This document shows, piece by piece, positions 18,921 through 28,012 of a stretch of 64,000 nucleotides of DNA. Numbering within the stretch: position 1 is the stretch's first letter; each line of letters starts with the position of its first letter. The notes below the pieces were generated by a model, which was not told the DNA's origin, made no database searches, and worked only from the letters and a program-made list of their open reading frames with translations. Source of the stretch: Dinoroseobacter sp965279125 (GTDB lineage Bacteria > Pseudomonadota > Alphaproteobacteria > Rhodobacterales > Rhodobacteraceae); contig CBDIHL010000042.1 in NCBI GenBank assembly GCA_965279125.1, positions 62,001 through 126,000 on the forward strand, given 5' to 3'. The translations under genes and the position numbers were made by a program.

Positions 18921-19493
18921 ATGGTTGTTTTGAATAAAATCTACACGAAAACAGGGGATTCCGGCGAGACCGCTTTGGGCAACGGCGCGCGTGTCGCCAA
19001 GCACAGCTTGCGGGTCACAGCCTACGGCACCGTGGACGAGGTGAACGCAACCGTTGGCCTTGCGCGCCAGCATGCGACAGGCGAAATCGACGCGCAGCTC
19101 GCCATGATCCAGAACGACCTGTTCGATCTGGGCGCGGATCTTTGCACGCCCGACATGGAAAAAGACGCCGAGAAAGAGTATCCGCCTTTGCGCATGGCCC
19201 CTGCGCAGACCGAGCGCCTTGAGGGCGAGATTGACGTGATGAACGCCGATCTAACGCCCCTGCGCAGTTTCATCCTGCCCGGCGGCACCGCCCTTGCCGC
19301 GCAAATGCACCTGTGCCGTACTGTTGCCCGCCGCGCCGAGCGTTTGGTCGTCGAACTGGCAGCCGTCGAGGCGATCAATCCCGCTGCCGTCACCTATCTG
19401 AACCGCCTAAGCGACTGGTTCTTCGTCGCGGGCCGCGTGGTGAACGACAATGGCAAGGCGGATGTGTTGTGGGTTCCGGGCGCCAACCGATAA
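18921..19493 (+). CDS. Cob(I)alamin adenosyltransferase, PduO type
   Basis: Transfers the adenosyl group of ATP to cob(I)alamin to make coenzyme B12. It has 190 residues from the ATG at 18921 (MVVLNKIYTKTGDSGETALG), whose YTKTGDSG segment is the ATP-binding signature. Later conserved parts are GTVDEVNA, FILPGG, CRTVARRAER and YLNRLSDWFFVAGR. The frame is open upstream within the HIG1 gene but starts here. It supplies the cofactor of methylmalonyl- and ethylmalonyl-CoA mutases. Confidence 0.95.
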   Translation: MVVLNKIYTKTGDSGETALGNGARVAKHSLRVTAYGTVDEVNATVGLARQHATGEIDAQLAMIQNDLFDLGADLCTPDMEKDAEKEYPPLRMAPAQTERLEGEIDVMNADLTPLRSFILPGGTALAAQMHLCRTVARRAERLVVELAAVEAINPAAVTYLNRLSDWFFVAGRVVNDNGKADVLWVPGANR

Positions 19494-19568
19494 AACGCGA
19501 CGTCCAAACGGCCTGGGGCGTCGATTTTGCCCTGTCGTGCTCGGGTCGCATTGGCTAGGACATCCCAT

Positions 19569-19603
19569 AAGAAATTCGTGCATCCCGCGTGGGACGCATT
19601 CTT
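19569..19603 (+). promoter_or_regulatory. Stem-loop in the etfB 5' leader
   Basis: TGC-A-TCCC / GGGA-C-GCA around loop GCGT, extended by AAGAA/TTCTT across a bulge, ends 20 bp before the etfB ATG. It may affect mRNA stability or translation, but it matches no riboswitch class I know. Confidence 0.3.
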
Positions 19604-19623
19604 AGTGCAAGAAGGAACGTGCA

Positions 19624-20382
19624 ATGAAGGTGTTGGTGCCGGTCAAGCGCGTGATCGATTATAACGTGAAAGTTCGTGTCAAAGCGGATGGCAGCGGTGT
19701 TGATCTCGCCAATGTGAAAATGTCGATGAACCCGTTTGACGAGATTGCTGTCGAGCAGGCCATCCGTCTGCGCGAAGCCGGCAAAGCCGACGAGATCGTC
19801 GCTGTGTCCATCGGCGTCAAGCAAAGCACCGAGACGCTGCGCACCGCGCTCGCGATGGGGGCCGACCGCGCGATCCTGATCGTGGCGACCGACGATGTGC
19901 ATACGGATATCGAACCTTTGGCGGTGGCCAAACTGCTCAAAGCTGTTGTTGACGAAGAACAGCCCGGCCTCGTGCTGTGTGGCAAGCAGGCCATCGACAA
20001 CGACATGAACGCGACCGGCCAGATGCTGGCGGCGCTGCTCGGTTGGGGCCAAGGCACCTTCGCGTCCGAGCTGGACATCGAGGGCGACAACGCGACCGTC
20101 ACCCGCGAAGTCGATGGTGGTTTGCAGACCATCACGGTCAACATGCCCGCCATCGTCACCGTGGACCTGCGCTTGAACGAGCCGCGTTATGCGTCCCTGC
20201 CCAACATTATGAAGGCCAAGAAAAAGCCTTTGGACGAGAAGACGCCTGCCGATTATGGCGTCGACGTCGCGCCGCGCCTAAGCGTTGTGAAGACCGAAGA
20301 GCCGTCTTCGCGCAAAGCCGGCGAGATTGTCGGGTCGGTCGATGATCTTGTCGCGAAACTCAAAGAAGTGGGGGCTGTGTAA
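19624..20382 (+). CDS. etfB: Electron transfer flavoprotein subunit beta
   Basis: The AMP-binding half of the ETF heterodimer, which accepts electrons from acyl-CoA dehydrogenases and passes them to ETF-quinone oxidoreductase. It has 252 residues and begins MKVLVPVKRVIDYNVKVRVK. Conserved parts are MNPFDEIAVEQAIRL, the nucleotide-binding GKQAIDND and the recognition segment RYASLPNIMKAKKKP. It abuts etfA with no spacer. Confidence 0.98.
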   Translation: MKVLVPVKRVIDYNVKVRVKADGSGVDLANVKMSMNPFDEIAVEQAIRLREAGKADEIVAVSIGVKQSTETLRTALAMGADRAILIVATDDVHTDIEPLAVAKLLKAVVDEEQPGLVLCGKQAIDNDMNATGQMLAALLGWGQGTFASELDIEGDNATVTREVDGGLQTITVNMPAIVTVDLRLNEPRYASLPNIMKAKKKPLDEKTPADYGVDVAPRLSVVKTEEPSSRKAGEIVGSVDDLVAKLKEVGAV

Positions 20383-21312
20383 ATGGCTGTTCTCCTGATT
20401 GCAGAAGTGACCGGCGACGCACTCGCCATGGATGCAACCGCGAAGGCCGCCACAGCGGCGGCGATGCTCGGCGATGTGACCGTGCTCTGCGCGTCCGCCG
20501 GGTGTGGCGGTGCGGCGGCTGAGGCGGCGACGATTGAGGGCGTGTCGAAAGTGCTGTGCGCCGACGACGCGGCCTATGGCAACGGCTTGGCCGAGCCTAT
20601 CGCCGATCTGGTCGTCTCCCTCGCGGGCGATTACGAGCATATCGTGGCCCCCGCCACGGCAAACGCCAAGAACGTGCTGCCCCGCGTGGCCGCGCTTCTG
20701 GACGTCATGATGATCTCGGAAGTGACCGCGATCGTGGACGGTGCCACGTTCGAGCGTCCGATCTATGCGGGCAACGCCATGCAGACTGTCGCGTCCGCCG
20801 ACGCCAAGAAGGTGATGTCCGTGCGGACCTCCACCTTTGATGCGGCTGAGCTGGGCAATTCGGCGGCTGTTGAAAGCATCACTGCCGCTGCCAATCCGGG
20901 CCTGTCGGCATGGGTCGAGGACAAGGTGGCCGAAAGCGACCGCCCCGAGTTGACCAGCGCGGGCATCGTTGTGTCCGGTGGGCGCGGGGTCGGCTCGGAG
21001 GAGCAGTTCGCGATCATCGAAACGCTCGCTGACAAGCTGGGCGCTGCGGTGGGTGCATCTCGCGCTGCGGTCGATTCCGGGTATGCGCCAAACGATTGGC
21101 AAGTTGGTCAGACTGGCAAAGTGGTTGCACCTGACCTCTATATTGCGGTCGGCATCTCGGGGGCGATCCAGCACCTCGCGGGGATGAAAGACAGCAAGAT
21201 TATTGTTGCGATCAACAAGGACGAAGAGGCCCCGATCTTTCAGGTCGCCGATTACGGCCTTGTCGCGGACCTGTTCGATGCGGTGCCGGAGCTGACGGCA
21301 AAGCTCGGCTAA
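20383..21312 (+). CDS. etfA: Electron transfer flavoprotein subunit alpha
   Basis: The FAD-binding half of ETF, 309 residues, with its ATG directly following the etfB TAA. The C-terminal FAD domain shows VVSGGRGVGSEEQF, ASRAAVDSGY, QVGQTGKVVAPDLYIAVGIS and GAIQHLAGM. The partner acyl-CoA dehydrogenase Mcd lies 14 kb away in this window. A strong terminator follows. Confidence 0.98.
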   Translation: MAVLLIAEVTGDALAMDATAKAATAAAMLGDVTVLCASAGCGGAAAEAATIEGVSKVLCADDAAYGNGLAEPIADLVVSLAGDYEHIVAPATANAKNVLPRVAALLDVMMISEVTAIVDGATFERPIYAGNAMQTVASADAKKVMSVRTSTFDAAELGNSAAVESITAAANPGLSAWVEDKVAESDRPELTSAGIVVSGGRGVGSEEQFAIIETLADKLGAAVGASRAAVDSGYAPNDWQVGQTGKVVAPDLYIAVGISGAIQHLAGMKDSKIIVAINKDEEAPIFQVADYGLVADLFDAVPELTAKLG

Positions 21313-21338
21313 GCGCGCCAACACAAGCATTACGAGCG

Positions 21339-21369
21339 AAGCCCTCCGCCCACCGCGGGGGGCTTTTTT
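21339..21369 (+). terminator. Rho-independent terminator of etfBA
   Basis: An 11-bp stem (AAGCCCTCCGC/GCGGGGGGCTT, one wobble, loop of 5) leads directly into a run of six T, 26 bp past the etfA stop. Confidence 0.93.
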
Positions 21370-21371
21370 CG

Positions 21372-22226
21372 TCATGCATACCGTGGACCCGACATCGCAA
21401 CCTGCGTCTCAAGAAGCACACGAATTGGATCCGCCAGCGCGCTTGCGGCCTCCGCATGGGCCTTGGGCCCAAACATGCTTTTGGCCGATCCAATCTCGTC
21501 ACCGCGCCACACCATCTCGTCCAGTTCGGGTGGCTTAGCTTTGTCAGAGACCACGCAGCTTATGATCCCGTCGACCTGGGGGCGCAGAAATTCCAGCATT
21601 TCAGCATCGACATATAGCGGATCGCGAACACCGCTGACGCGACCGTCTTGCGGTCCTTGATCGCCCATCCAGAATAGCAGCGTCGGGGCAGCAATCTGGG
21701 ACAGCATTTGGGCCATGCGCGCAACCCACGCCGCTTTCAGCTCGTCCACCACCACCTTGAACCGTGAGGGCGAGACGCGGCGCAGCTCTTGCAGCAAATG
21801 ACGAGTGAAATGAACCGCGGTAAAATCCACCTCGGGAAACACGGCGCGCAGCAGCTCGGACGGGGCAATGAAGCGATCATTGCGGCGCGGATGAACTGAA
21901 TAGAAACGATTTGAGATATTATGTACGCCCGTGATCTGCACAACGGCCACACGCGCTGCAGACGCAATCGCCATAACCTCGGGATCGTTGGCGAACACAT
22001 CGACCCCTGCATTCGTGCGGCCAAGGTTTACGCACGGCGTTCCCAGATCGGCCTCAAGCAGGTCAGGGATAGGGCGATGCAGGTACTTTCCGTAGAACTC
22101 CGTCCCACCAAGGCAGGCAATATAAGGGGCATCGACGCTGCGCTGCGGCCCGCGAAAATCCACCGTGGAGGTCCCATAGCGACACGGCGCGTAGTCCAGC
22201 GTCGGCTGCCCGTCATAGTCCAACAT
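21372..22226 (-). CDS. DUF6473-like protein
   Basis: A 284-residue product that resembles a family I know only as DUF6473 in Rhodobacteraceae. The N-terminal part has CRYGTSTVDFRGPQR and the loop YIACLGGTEFYGKYLHRPIP, reminiscent of the nucleophile block of SGNH-type hydrolases. The central part has FTAVHFTRHLLQELRRVSP and LLFWMGDQGP. No signal peptide is visible. It is convergent with etfA. The catalytic role is unproven. Confidence 0.75.
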   Translation of the reverse strand: MLDYDGQPTLDYAPCRYGTSTVDFRGPQRSVDAPYIACLGGTEFYGKYLHRPIPDLLEADLGTPCVNLGRTNAGVDVFANDPEVMAIASAARVAVVQITGVHNISNRFYSVHPRRNDRFIAPSELLRAVFPEVDFTAVHFTRHLLQELRRVSPSRFKVVVDELKAAWVARMAQMLSQIAAPTLLFWMGDQGPQDGRVSGVRDPLYVDAEMLEFLRPQVDGIISCVVSDKAKPPELDEMVWRGDEIGSAKSMFGPKAHAEAASALADPIRVLLETQVAMSGPRYA

Positions 22227-22394
22227 ATCACTCTTCCCACCGATTCGACTCAGTCCAGCCAGCTTGGCGCGCCCGCCTTTCCAAAAGGCTAAAGTGCTAA
22301 TTTGTCCTAAGGTCTAACGGCCTTGGCCCGCTTGCATGGCTCCTCGCGCAAGCCTAGGCTGCGCATGATCACTGACCGCAAAGCTGAGGCCCAC

Positions 22395-23270
22395 ATGGAC
22401 ATTCAACAAATTGGCGTCGTTGGCGCGGGCCAGATGGGCAACGGCATTGCGCATGTGCTGTCCTTGGCAGGCTATGACGTGGTGATGACCGACATCTCGC
22501 AAGATGCGCTCGACAAAGGGTTGGCCCTGATCAAGCGCAACATCAACCGTCAGGTCAGCCGCGAGAAGGTCAGCGCCGAGGACGCGAGCGCCGCGATGGG
22601 CCGGATTTCGACCACCTTGAAGCTGCCCGATCTGGGGCAAACCGATCTGGTGATCGAAGCCGCGACCGAGCGCGAAACCGTCAAGATCGCGATCTTCGAG
22701 GACCTGTTGCCGCATCTCAAGCCGACGACGATCTTGACATCGAACACCTCGTCCATCTCGATCACGCGCCTTGCCAGCCGCACCGACCGGCCCGAGAAGT
22801 TCATGGGGTTTCACTTCATGAATCCCGTGCCCGTCATGCAGCTGGTCGAGCTGATCCGCGGCATTGCTACGGATGAGCCGACCTTCAAGGCCTGCCACGC
22901 TGTCGTTGAAAAGCTCGGCAAGACCGCCGCGAGCGCCGAGGATTTCCCCGCCTTTATCGTCAACCGCATCCTGATGCCGATGATCAATGAGGCGGTGTAT
23001 ACGCTGTATGAGGGCGTCGGGTCCGTGCGGTCTATCGACGAGTCGCTCAAGCTGGGCGCGAACCATCCGATGGGGCCGCTGGAGCTGGCGGATTTCATCG
23101 GCCTCGACACCTGTCTTGCGATCATGAACGTGCTGCATGACGGCTTGGCCGACACCAAATATCGCCCCTGCCCCTTGCTGACAAAGTATGTGGAAGCGGG
23201 CTGGCTAGGTCGCAAGACCGAACGTGGGTTCTATGACTATCGCGGCGCGGTTCCTGTCCCGACGCGTTAG
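22395..23270 (+). CDS. 3-hydroxybutyryl-CoA dehydrogenase
   Basis: NAD(P)-dependent oxidation/reduction between 3-hydroxybutyryl-CoA and acetoacetyl-CoA. It has 291 residues from the ATG at 22395 (MDIQQIGVVGAGQMGNGIAH). The Rossmann GxGxxG is GAGQMG, followed by the catalytic HxFxP-type segment GFHFMNPVPVMQLVE and the C-terminal helical domain FIVNRILMPMINEA. The stop is two bases from the convergent acyltransferase stop. It fits acetoacetyl-CoA and PHB metabolism and the ethylmalonyl-CoA pathway. Confidence 0.95.
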   Translation: MDIQQIGVVGAGQMGNGIAHVLSLAGYDVVMTDISQDALDKGLALIKRNINRQVSREKVSAEDASAAMGRISTTLKLPDLGQTDLVIEAATERETVKIAIFEDLLPHLKPTTILTSNTSSISITRLASRTDRPEKFMGFHFMNPVPVMQLVELIRGIATDEPTFKACHAVVEKLGKTAASAEDFPAFIVNRILMPMINEAVYTLYEGVGSVRSIDESLKLGANHPMGPLELADFIGLDTCLAIMNVLHDGLADTKYRPCPLLTKYVEAGWLGRKTERGFYDYRGAVPVPTR

Positions 23271-23272
23271 GC

Positions 23273-24190
23273 TTAGCTGCCCAGCGACAGCGTTTTGTCG
23301 CGCAACCAGGCTACGAACCCGCGCGGGTTGCCGGACCACTCGGCCAGTTCCGCACGCTCAATCGGCGCGCCGACAATCGGGGCCTGCGGCTTGTTCAGCG
23401 CATGGACAACCTCGTGCAGCAACAAGCCTTGCCGCAACGGTCCCCAAATCCGGTTCGCCATCTGATACCAACGCGAGTTTTGCCCCGGAAAGCGCACAGG
23501 CACGACCACGGCGTTGCTGCGTTGGATCATCTTGGCGGTGAACGGGTTCCACTCCTGTTCAATCGCGGGGCCGAACATGGTCTTGGACGACGCAACGACT
23601 CCGGACGGAAAGATGACGATCACACCACCTTCGTCCAGATGGCTCATAGCGGCCCGGCGCATCTCAAGGTTCTGGGCCAGCGCGTCCTCTTCATGAGGAA
23701 ACGGGACCGGGATCATGAAATCCTTGATCTCGGGCACATCCGTCAGAAGCGAGCGCGTCAGGATTTTGTAGTCTGTCCGCACCCGCCCGATCAGCTGCGC
23801 CAGAACCATGCCATCGACGAGGCCATGAGGATGGTTGGCAACGATCACCACGGGGCCGGTCTTGGGGATATGAGCGATTTGCGAGGGGGGCGTTTGCAGC
23901 TCGATCCCCATGATCTTGAGGGCGCGGTCCCAGAAGCCTTGCCCCTCGATCACGCCTTCGGCCTCGAACCGACGGATGAGTTTCAGAAGGGTGAACTTGC
24001 CAGTCAGCAACTCCATCGTGCGAATGATTGCCGAGGACCACGGATTCGTGAACGTCTTAGCATAGCTGAGATTGCGCTTGTCATAGGGCTGGCTGGGATC
24101 GCGAACAGGCTCTGGCGCAACCACCTTCGTCGCCGCCCCGCGGGTGGGGCGTTTGATCGGTGCAGATGTTGTTGAAATGCTTCCTACCAC
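23273..24190 (-). CDS. PlsC-like lysophospholipid acyltransferase
   Basis: A 305-residue acyltransferase. The catalytic block is NHPHGLVDGMVLAQLIGRV and the acceptor-binding block is VIVIFPSGVVASS, the form seen in putative hemolysin/ornithine-lipid-type acyltransferases, where FPSG replaces FPEG. The start is a GTG at 24190 with a GGAG only two bases upstream, so the true start may differ slightly. The N-terminal 60 residues are polar. It probably acylates a lysolipid at the inner membrane. Confidence 0.88.
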   Translation of the reverse strand: MVGSISTTSAPIKRPTRGAATKVVAPEPVRDPSQPYDKRNLSYAKTFTNPWSSAIIRTMELLTGKFTLLKLIRRFEAEGVIEGQGFWDRALKIMGIELQTPPSQIAHIPKTGPVVIVANHPHGLVDGMVLAQLIGRVRTDYKILTRSLLTDVPEIKDFMIPVPFPHEEDALAQNLEMRRAAMSHLDEGGVIVIFPSGVVASSKTMFGPAIEQEWNPFTAKMIQRSNAVVVPVRFPGQNSRWYQMANRIWGPLRQGLLLHEVVHALNKPQAPIVGAPIERAELAEWSGNPRGFVAWLRDKTLSLGS

Positions 24191-24223
24191 GGCTCCGGCT
24201 TTCGATGCGGGGGGATGCCCACT

Positions 24224-24493
24224 CTAGAAGTCTTCGCCAAAGCGATTTGCGACAAGGGCGGCCAGCGCGTCGGCCAACTGATCGGCCTCTGGCCCATAGG
24301 TTTGCACGTCGATACGCGTGCCCTTGGCCGCGGCCAACATCAACAACCCCATGATCGAGTCTCCCGGTGCCTCGGCCCCGTCGCGTGTGACAGTCGCTTC
24401 GGCGTCAAAGCCTTCCACGCATTCGACAAACTTCGCCGATGCGCGCGCGTGCAGGCCCTTCTCGTTGATGATGTCGAGTGTCCGTGTGGCCAT
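24224..24493 (-). CDS. Phosphocarrier protein HPr
   Basis: An 89-residue HPr with the phosphorylated histidine His15 in NEKGLHARASAKFVE and the regulatory serine in GDSIMGLLMLAAAKG, the site targeted by HPr kinase. No sugar-specific EIIB/EIIC genes are near, so this is the regulatory PTS of alphaproteobacteria rather than a transport system. It is the last gene of chvI-chvG-hprK-rapZ-EIIA-HPr. Confidence 0.97.
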   Translation of the reverse strand: MATRTLDIINEKGLHARASAKFVECVEGFDAEATVTRDGAEAPGDSIMGLLMLAAAKGTRIDVQTYGPEADQLADALAALVANRFGEDF

Positions 24494-24506
24494 CTCGGTC
24501 CCCTTT

Positions 24507-24887
24507 TCAGGTCATTGTATCGATATATTTGCGCCCGGCGGCCTTGGCTTCGGCCACGGCGACCCCGACCGTCTTGTGCCGCGATTTGGCCAGCTTGATC
24601 AGCAAAGGCAGGTTTGCCCCATACAGAATTTGCCGCCCCTGCGGGTTGCACGCCAACAGCGACAGGTTAGACGGCGAGCCCCCGAACATATCGGTCACAA
24701 CGATTACGCCGCTGCCCATATCGACGGCATCCGCCGCCTCGCAGATCTCAAGTTCCTTGGCACCCCGATCGTGATCCGCCGCGATGGAGATCGCCTGAAT
24801 CCCCGTTTGTCGCCCCACCACATGCTCAACTGCGGCGAGGTATTCGCGGGCCAACCCGCCATGTGCGACGATCACGATGCCGATCAA
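24507..24887 (-). CDS. PTS EIIA component, mannose-type
   Basis: A 126-residue EIIA of the mannose/sorbose class with active-site His9 in GIVIVAHGGLARE and the conserved GVIVVTDMFGGSPSNLSLLA segment. The start is a TTG at 24887 with AAGGTG seven bases upstream; no ATG or GTG fits. It lies between rapZ and HPr. It should receive phosphate from HPr and act as a signalling protein, since no transporter is present. Confidence 0.95.
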   Translation of the reverse strand: MIGIVIVAHGGLAREYLAAVEHVVGRQTGIQAISIAADHDRGAKELEICEAADAVDMGSGVIVVTDMFGGSPSNLSLLACNPQGRQILYGANLPLLIKLAKSRHKTVGVAVAEAKAAGRKYIDTMT

Positions 24888-24912
24888 GCGTTCACCTTAC
24901 GCGGAGGCGCAA

Positions 24913-25794
24913 TTAGCTGCGCCGATCCAATTCTCTGTGCCTTATAGACACCTGCCATTCCAGCGCCGCAAGCCCCTTGGCAAGCTGCTCTGCCATCATG
25001 ACGCTTCTGTGTTGCCCGCCAGTGCATCCAAACGCAATCGATAGGTGCGATTTGCCCTCCTCCCGATAGGCGGGCAGCAATAGCGCGCAAAGCTCGGTAA
25101 CCTGTCCGAGGAACGGCGCAAAGCGCGCGTCTTCGGTGACATAGGCCGCCACGTCCGCGCTGCGCCCATCAAGGGTACGCAGGTCGGGATCCCAATAAGG
25201 GTTCCGCAGAAAACGGCAGTCAAACACCATATCCGCGCCCCTTGGTACTCCGCGTTTGTAGCTGAACGATTGTACCGACACAGCCAGTGGCGTCGCATCC
25301 TTTGGCTGAAACAATCGCGCAATTTCAGCCCGCAAGTCATGCAGGTTCAATTCGGACGTCTCAATCAAGTGATCCGCCGCCTCACGGATTTGCACCAGAA
25401 GGTCCTGTTCACGCTCGATGCCTTGGATCGGCGTTTCGGCTGGGGCCAGCGGATGCCTGCGCCGGGTTTCAGAAAACCTGCGCACCAAGACATTGGCATT
25501 GCAATCAAGGAACAATAGATCGACCTCAAGATCAGCGCGCGCGCGCAAATCATCAAGCAAGTCGAGCACTGCTTGTACCGAGAAATCGCGCGTCCGCACA
25601 TCGATACCAACCGCCAGCGGTATCCCGCGCGGCGGCCCATCTAACAAACGTGGCAGCAATGACAGAGGCAAGTTGTCAATCGCCTCAAACGACAGATCTT
25701 CAAGCGCACGTATCGCGGTTGTGCGCCCGGCACCGGACGGGCCTGTGACCAGCACAAGCCGCGTTTGCAATGAACTGTCGGATCTGTCGGTCAT
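24913..25794 (-). CDS. rapZ: RNase adapter protein RapZ
   Basis: A nucleotide-binding protein of 293 residues with Walker A GPSGAGRT at residues 18-25 and the family signatures SFEAIDNLPLSLL, VDIRTRDF-like GIDVRTRDF, FLDCNANVLVRRFSETRRRHPL and the C-terminal SIAFGCTGGQHRSV. In E. coli RapZ guides RNase E to the GlmZ small RNA; alphaproteobacterial substrates are less clear. Its ATG overlaps the hprK stop (ATGA). Confidence 0.97.
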   Translation of the reverse strand: MTDRSDSSLQTRLVLVTGPSGAGRTTAIRALEDLSFEAIDNLPLSLLPRLLDGPPRGIPLAVGIDVRTRDFSVQAVLDLLDDLRARADLEVDLLFLDCNANVLVRRFSETRRRHPLAPAETPIQGIEREQDLLVQIREAADHLIETSELNLHDLRAEIARLFQPKDATPLAVSVQSFSYKRGVPRGADMVFDCRFLRNPYWDPDLRTLDGRSADVAAYVTEDARFAPFLGQVTELCALLLPAYREEGKSHLSIAFGCTGGQHRSVMMAEQLAKGLAALEWQVSIRHRELDRRS

Positions 25795-26282
25795 GAAACG
25801 AGCACCTCTCCGGTCTTGAGGTATTGCAGTATGGCGGCAGGAAAAGCGGGGCTATCTGATTTGTGAAGGAGGCGAAGCTGAACGCCCAAGACCGATGCCA
25901 TACGGCGGGGCGGGAGACGGTTGCGCTCAGGCGTCCCCAGATCGATGACGAGATCAAGTGGAGCCAGCGCCACTGCATCCGCACGCAGCAAACCGATGCC
26001 ACGCGCCTCGATCATACCGGCTATGGCGGATGGCGCGGAGGCCTTTATCGCTGCGCCCTCTCGCACCAAGAGGGTTTGATCGTCGCTTACGAGTTTGGCC
26101 TCGAGACTCATCAAGTGCAGGGCAAGGCTCGATTTTCCGCTTCCCGATGGCCCAACGATCAGCACGGCTTTGTCCTTTAGTGCAACGCAACTGGCATAGG
26201 CCATGTTATGCGTTCCGGTCGTTACAACTGGGACGGTCCAGACCATTTGAGATGAATGCGGGTGGCCCGCAGACCCGCTCAT
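25791..26282 (-). CDS. hprK: HPr kinase/phosphorylase, short alphaproteobacterial form
   Basis: Phosphorylates the regulatory serine of HPr. It has 163 residues and lacks the N-terminal domain of the Gram-positive enzyme, as is normal in alphaproteobacteria. Walker A is GPSGSGKS at residues 44-51, followed by LVSDDQTLL and IEARGIGLL, the HprK signature. The ATG at 26282 overlaps the chvG stop by one base (TGATG), which fixes this start over later Met codons. Confidence 0.95.
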   Translation of the reverse strand: MSGSAGHPHSSQMVWTVPVVTTGTHNMAYASCVALKDKAVLIVGPSGSGKSSLALHLMSLEAKLVSDDQTLLVREGAAIKASAPSAIAGMIEARGIGLLRADAVALAPLDLVIDLGTPERNRLPPRRMASVLGVQLRLLHKSDSPAFPAAILQYLKTGEVLVS

Positions 26283-28012
26283 CAGATCGGCAGGCCTACA
26301 ACAAAGCGCGCGCCCAGAGGCTCTGATGTGGGATCGGCACGTGTTGGAAGGATGTTCTCCGCCCAGATCACGCCGCCATGGGCTTCGACAATTTGCTTAG
26401 AAATTGCGAGGCCAAGGCCAGAGTGATCACCAAACTGCTTCTCGGGCCGCTCAGAATAAAAGCGTTTGAATATCTTGGTCAAGGCTTGATGCGGAATGCC
26501 GGGGCCAGTGTCCTCGACCACCACAAGCACGCGGTTATCACGTTGGCGAACCCACAACCGCACGGCGTCGCCCGCTTCGCAGAAGGAAATCGCATTGGTC
26601 AGCAGGTTGACGAAAACCTGGGCCAAGCGCGGCTCAAGTCCCTGAATGCGGATCGCCTTGTCCGGCATATCCGAGATGAAATCGATGCCTTTACCTTCGC
26701 ATTCTTCGCGGTGGAAAGTCACCAGATTGTTCAACATATGCAGCAAATCGAAGGCGGCTTCTTCCTCGCGCACCAACTCGCTGTCCAGACGCGATGCGTT
26801 CGAGATATCCGACACCAACCGATCCAGGCGCTTCACATCATGTTGGATCACATCCAGCAAACGATCGCGCTGATCGTCTCGTTTGGCATTGCGCAGCGTG
26901 CCGGTCGCCGAGCGCAACGATGCAAGCGGGTTCTTGATTTCATGCGCCACATCGGCCGCGAATTGCTCGTTCGCATCAATCCGATCATAGAGCGCGGATA
27001 CCATCCCGCGAAGCGCCCCGGACAATCGCCCAATCTCATCTGGTCGCGCCGTAAGGTCTGGGATGCGGACCCGACCCGGGCTCATCTTTCGGGCATTCTT
27101 GTCGCGCCCAAGCTCCGCCGCAGCCGCCAGATCAGATAGGGGGTTTGCGATGGTCGAAGCCAGCACAAGCGACAAGCCGATAGACACCAAGAGGGCCACG
27201 AAAAACATCTGCAAGACCTGCTCACGCTCGCGCTGCACCAGATCGTCGATTTCGCCTGCAGCCGTTGTCAGCGCCACAGCACCGATCACTTGGCCCGACA
27301 CCTCGATCGGGGTGCCCACAGCAAAGACATGCGCGCCGTTCGCATCCAGAGTGTTCAGCGATTGCGTCTGCCCCGCCAAGACTTGGGTCAGTATCTCGCG
27401 CACATTGTCTTGCGGATCGACATCCACGGGCGCCGTTTCGGCGTTCATCACCCCGGAAATCAGCGACCAAAGGCCGTTGAGCATGTCTGTAATTAGCGTC
27501 GGATCTTCACCGCGATTATCTACCGTCGGCAGCAAGCCGTCATCGCCCACATCCGCCTGCGCCAGCAAACCGCCCTGCACGTCATACACAAACAGTTGCA
27601 CGCTTTGCGCGATATCGAGGCCCGCAATCGTGCGCTCAGGATCAAGCCCGGCAAGATCCGCCCCGTTGACGCCATCTTGCATTTCCAGCTGGGCTTCAAA
27701 CACATCCGCGATCAGTTCTGCTTCGAAAAACAGCCCCTGTTCGCGCTGCAACACCAGACTGTCACGGAACGGGTTGAGGTAGAGCACCCCCGCCACAAGG
27801 ATCACCAAAGCCAGAAGGTTGAAGGTGATGATCTTGCGCGCCAAGGGAGATTTGTTCAGCGACATCGCTCCGCGACGGGCGCGCTGATCACGCAGCTCGT
27901 CTTCCACGAGGCCTTTTGGCGCAACCCAATCCTCGCCCAGCACAACATCCGAAGACGTTTGCTGCGCGGGTTTGGCGTCAAGTGGACGATCAATGTCGGA
28001 TGCGAGGGTCAT
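26282..28012 (-). CDS. chvG: Sensor histidine kinase ChvG
   Basis: A membrane sensor kinase of 576 residues. Transmembrane helices at about 61-80 and 269-289 enclose a periplasmic sensor domain. HAMP follows, then the H-box with His357 in ADVAHEIKNPLASL, and N/G boxes (VNLLTNAISFCEAG, VVEDTGPGIP, SGLGLAISKQIVEAHGG). ChvG/ExoS kinases respond to acidity and envelope stress through ChvI. It overlaps chvI by one base (TAATG) and hprK by one base. Confidence 0.96.
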   Translation of the reverse strand: MTLASDIDRPLDAKPAQQTSSDVVLGEDWVAPKGLVEDELRDQRARRGAMSLNKSPLARKIITFNLLALVILVAGVLYLNPFRDSLVLQREQGLFFEAELIADVFEAQLEMQDGVNGADLAGLDPERTIAGLDIAQSVQLFVYDVQGGLLAQADVGDDGLLPTVDNRGEDPTLITDMLNGLWSLISGVMNAETAPVDVDPQDNVREILTQVLAGQTQSLNTLDANGAHVFAVGTPIEVSGQVIGAVALTTAAGEIDDLVQREREQVLQMFFVALLVSIGLSLVLASTIANPLSDLAAAAELGRDKNARKMSPGRVRIPDLTARPDEIGRLSGALRGMVSALYDRIDANEQFAADVAHEIKNPLASLRSATGTLRNAKRDDQRDRLLDVIQHDVKRLDRLVSDISNASRLDSELVREEEAAFDLLHMLNNLVTFHREECEGKGIDFISDMPDKAIRIQGLEPRLAQVFVNLLTNAISFCEAGDAVRLWVRQRDNRVLVVVEDTGPGIPHQALTKIFKRFYSERPEKQFGDHSGLGLAISKQIVEAHGGVIWAENILPTRADPTSEPLGARFVVGLPI

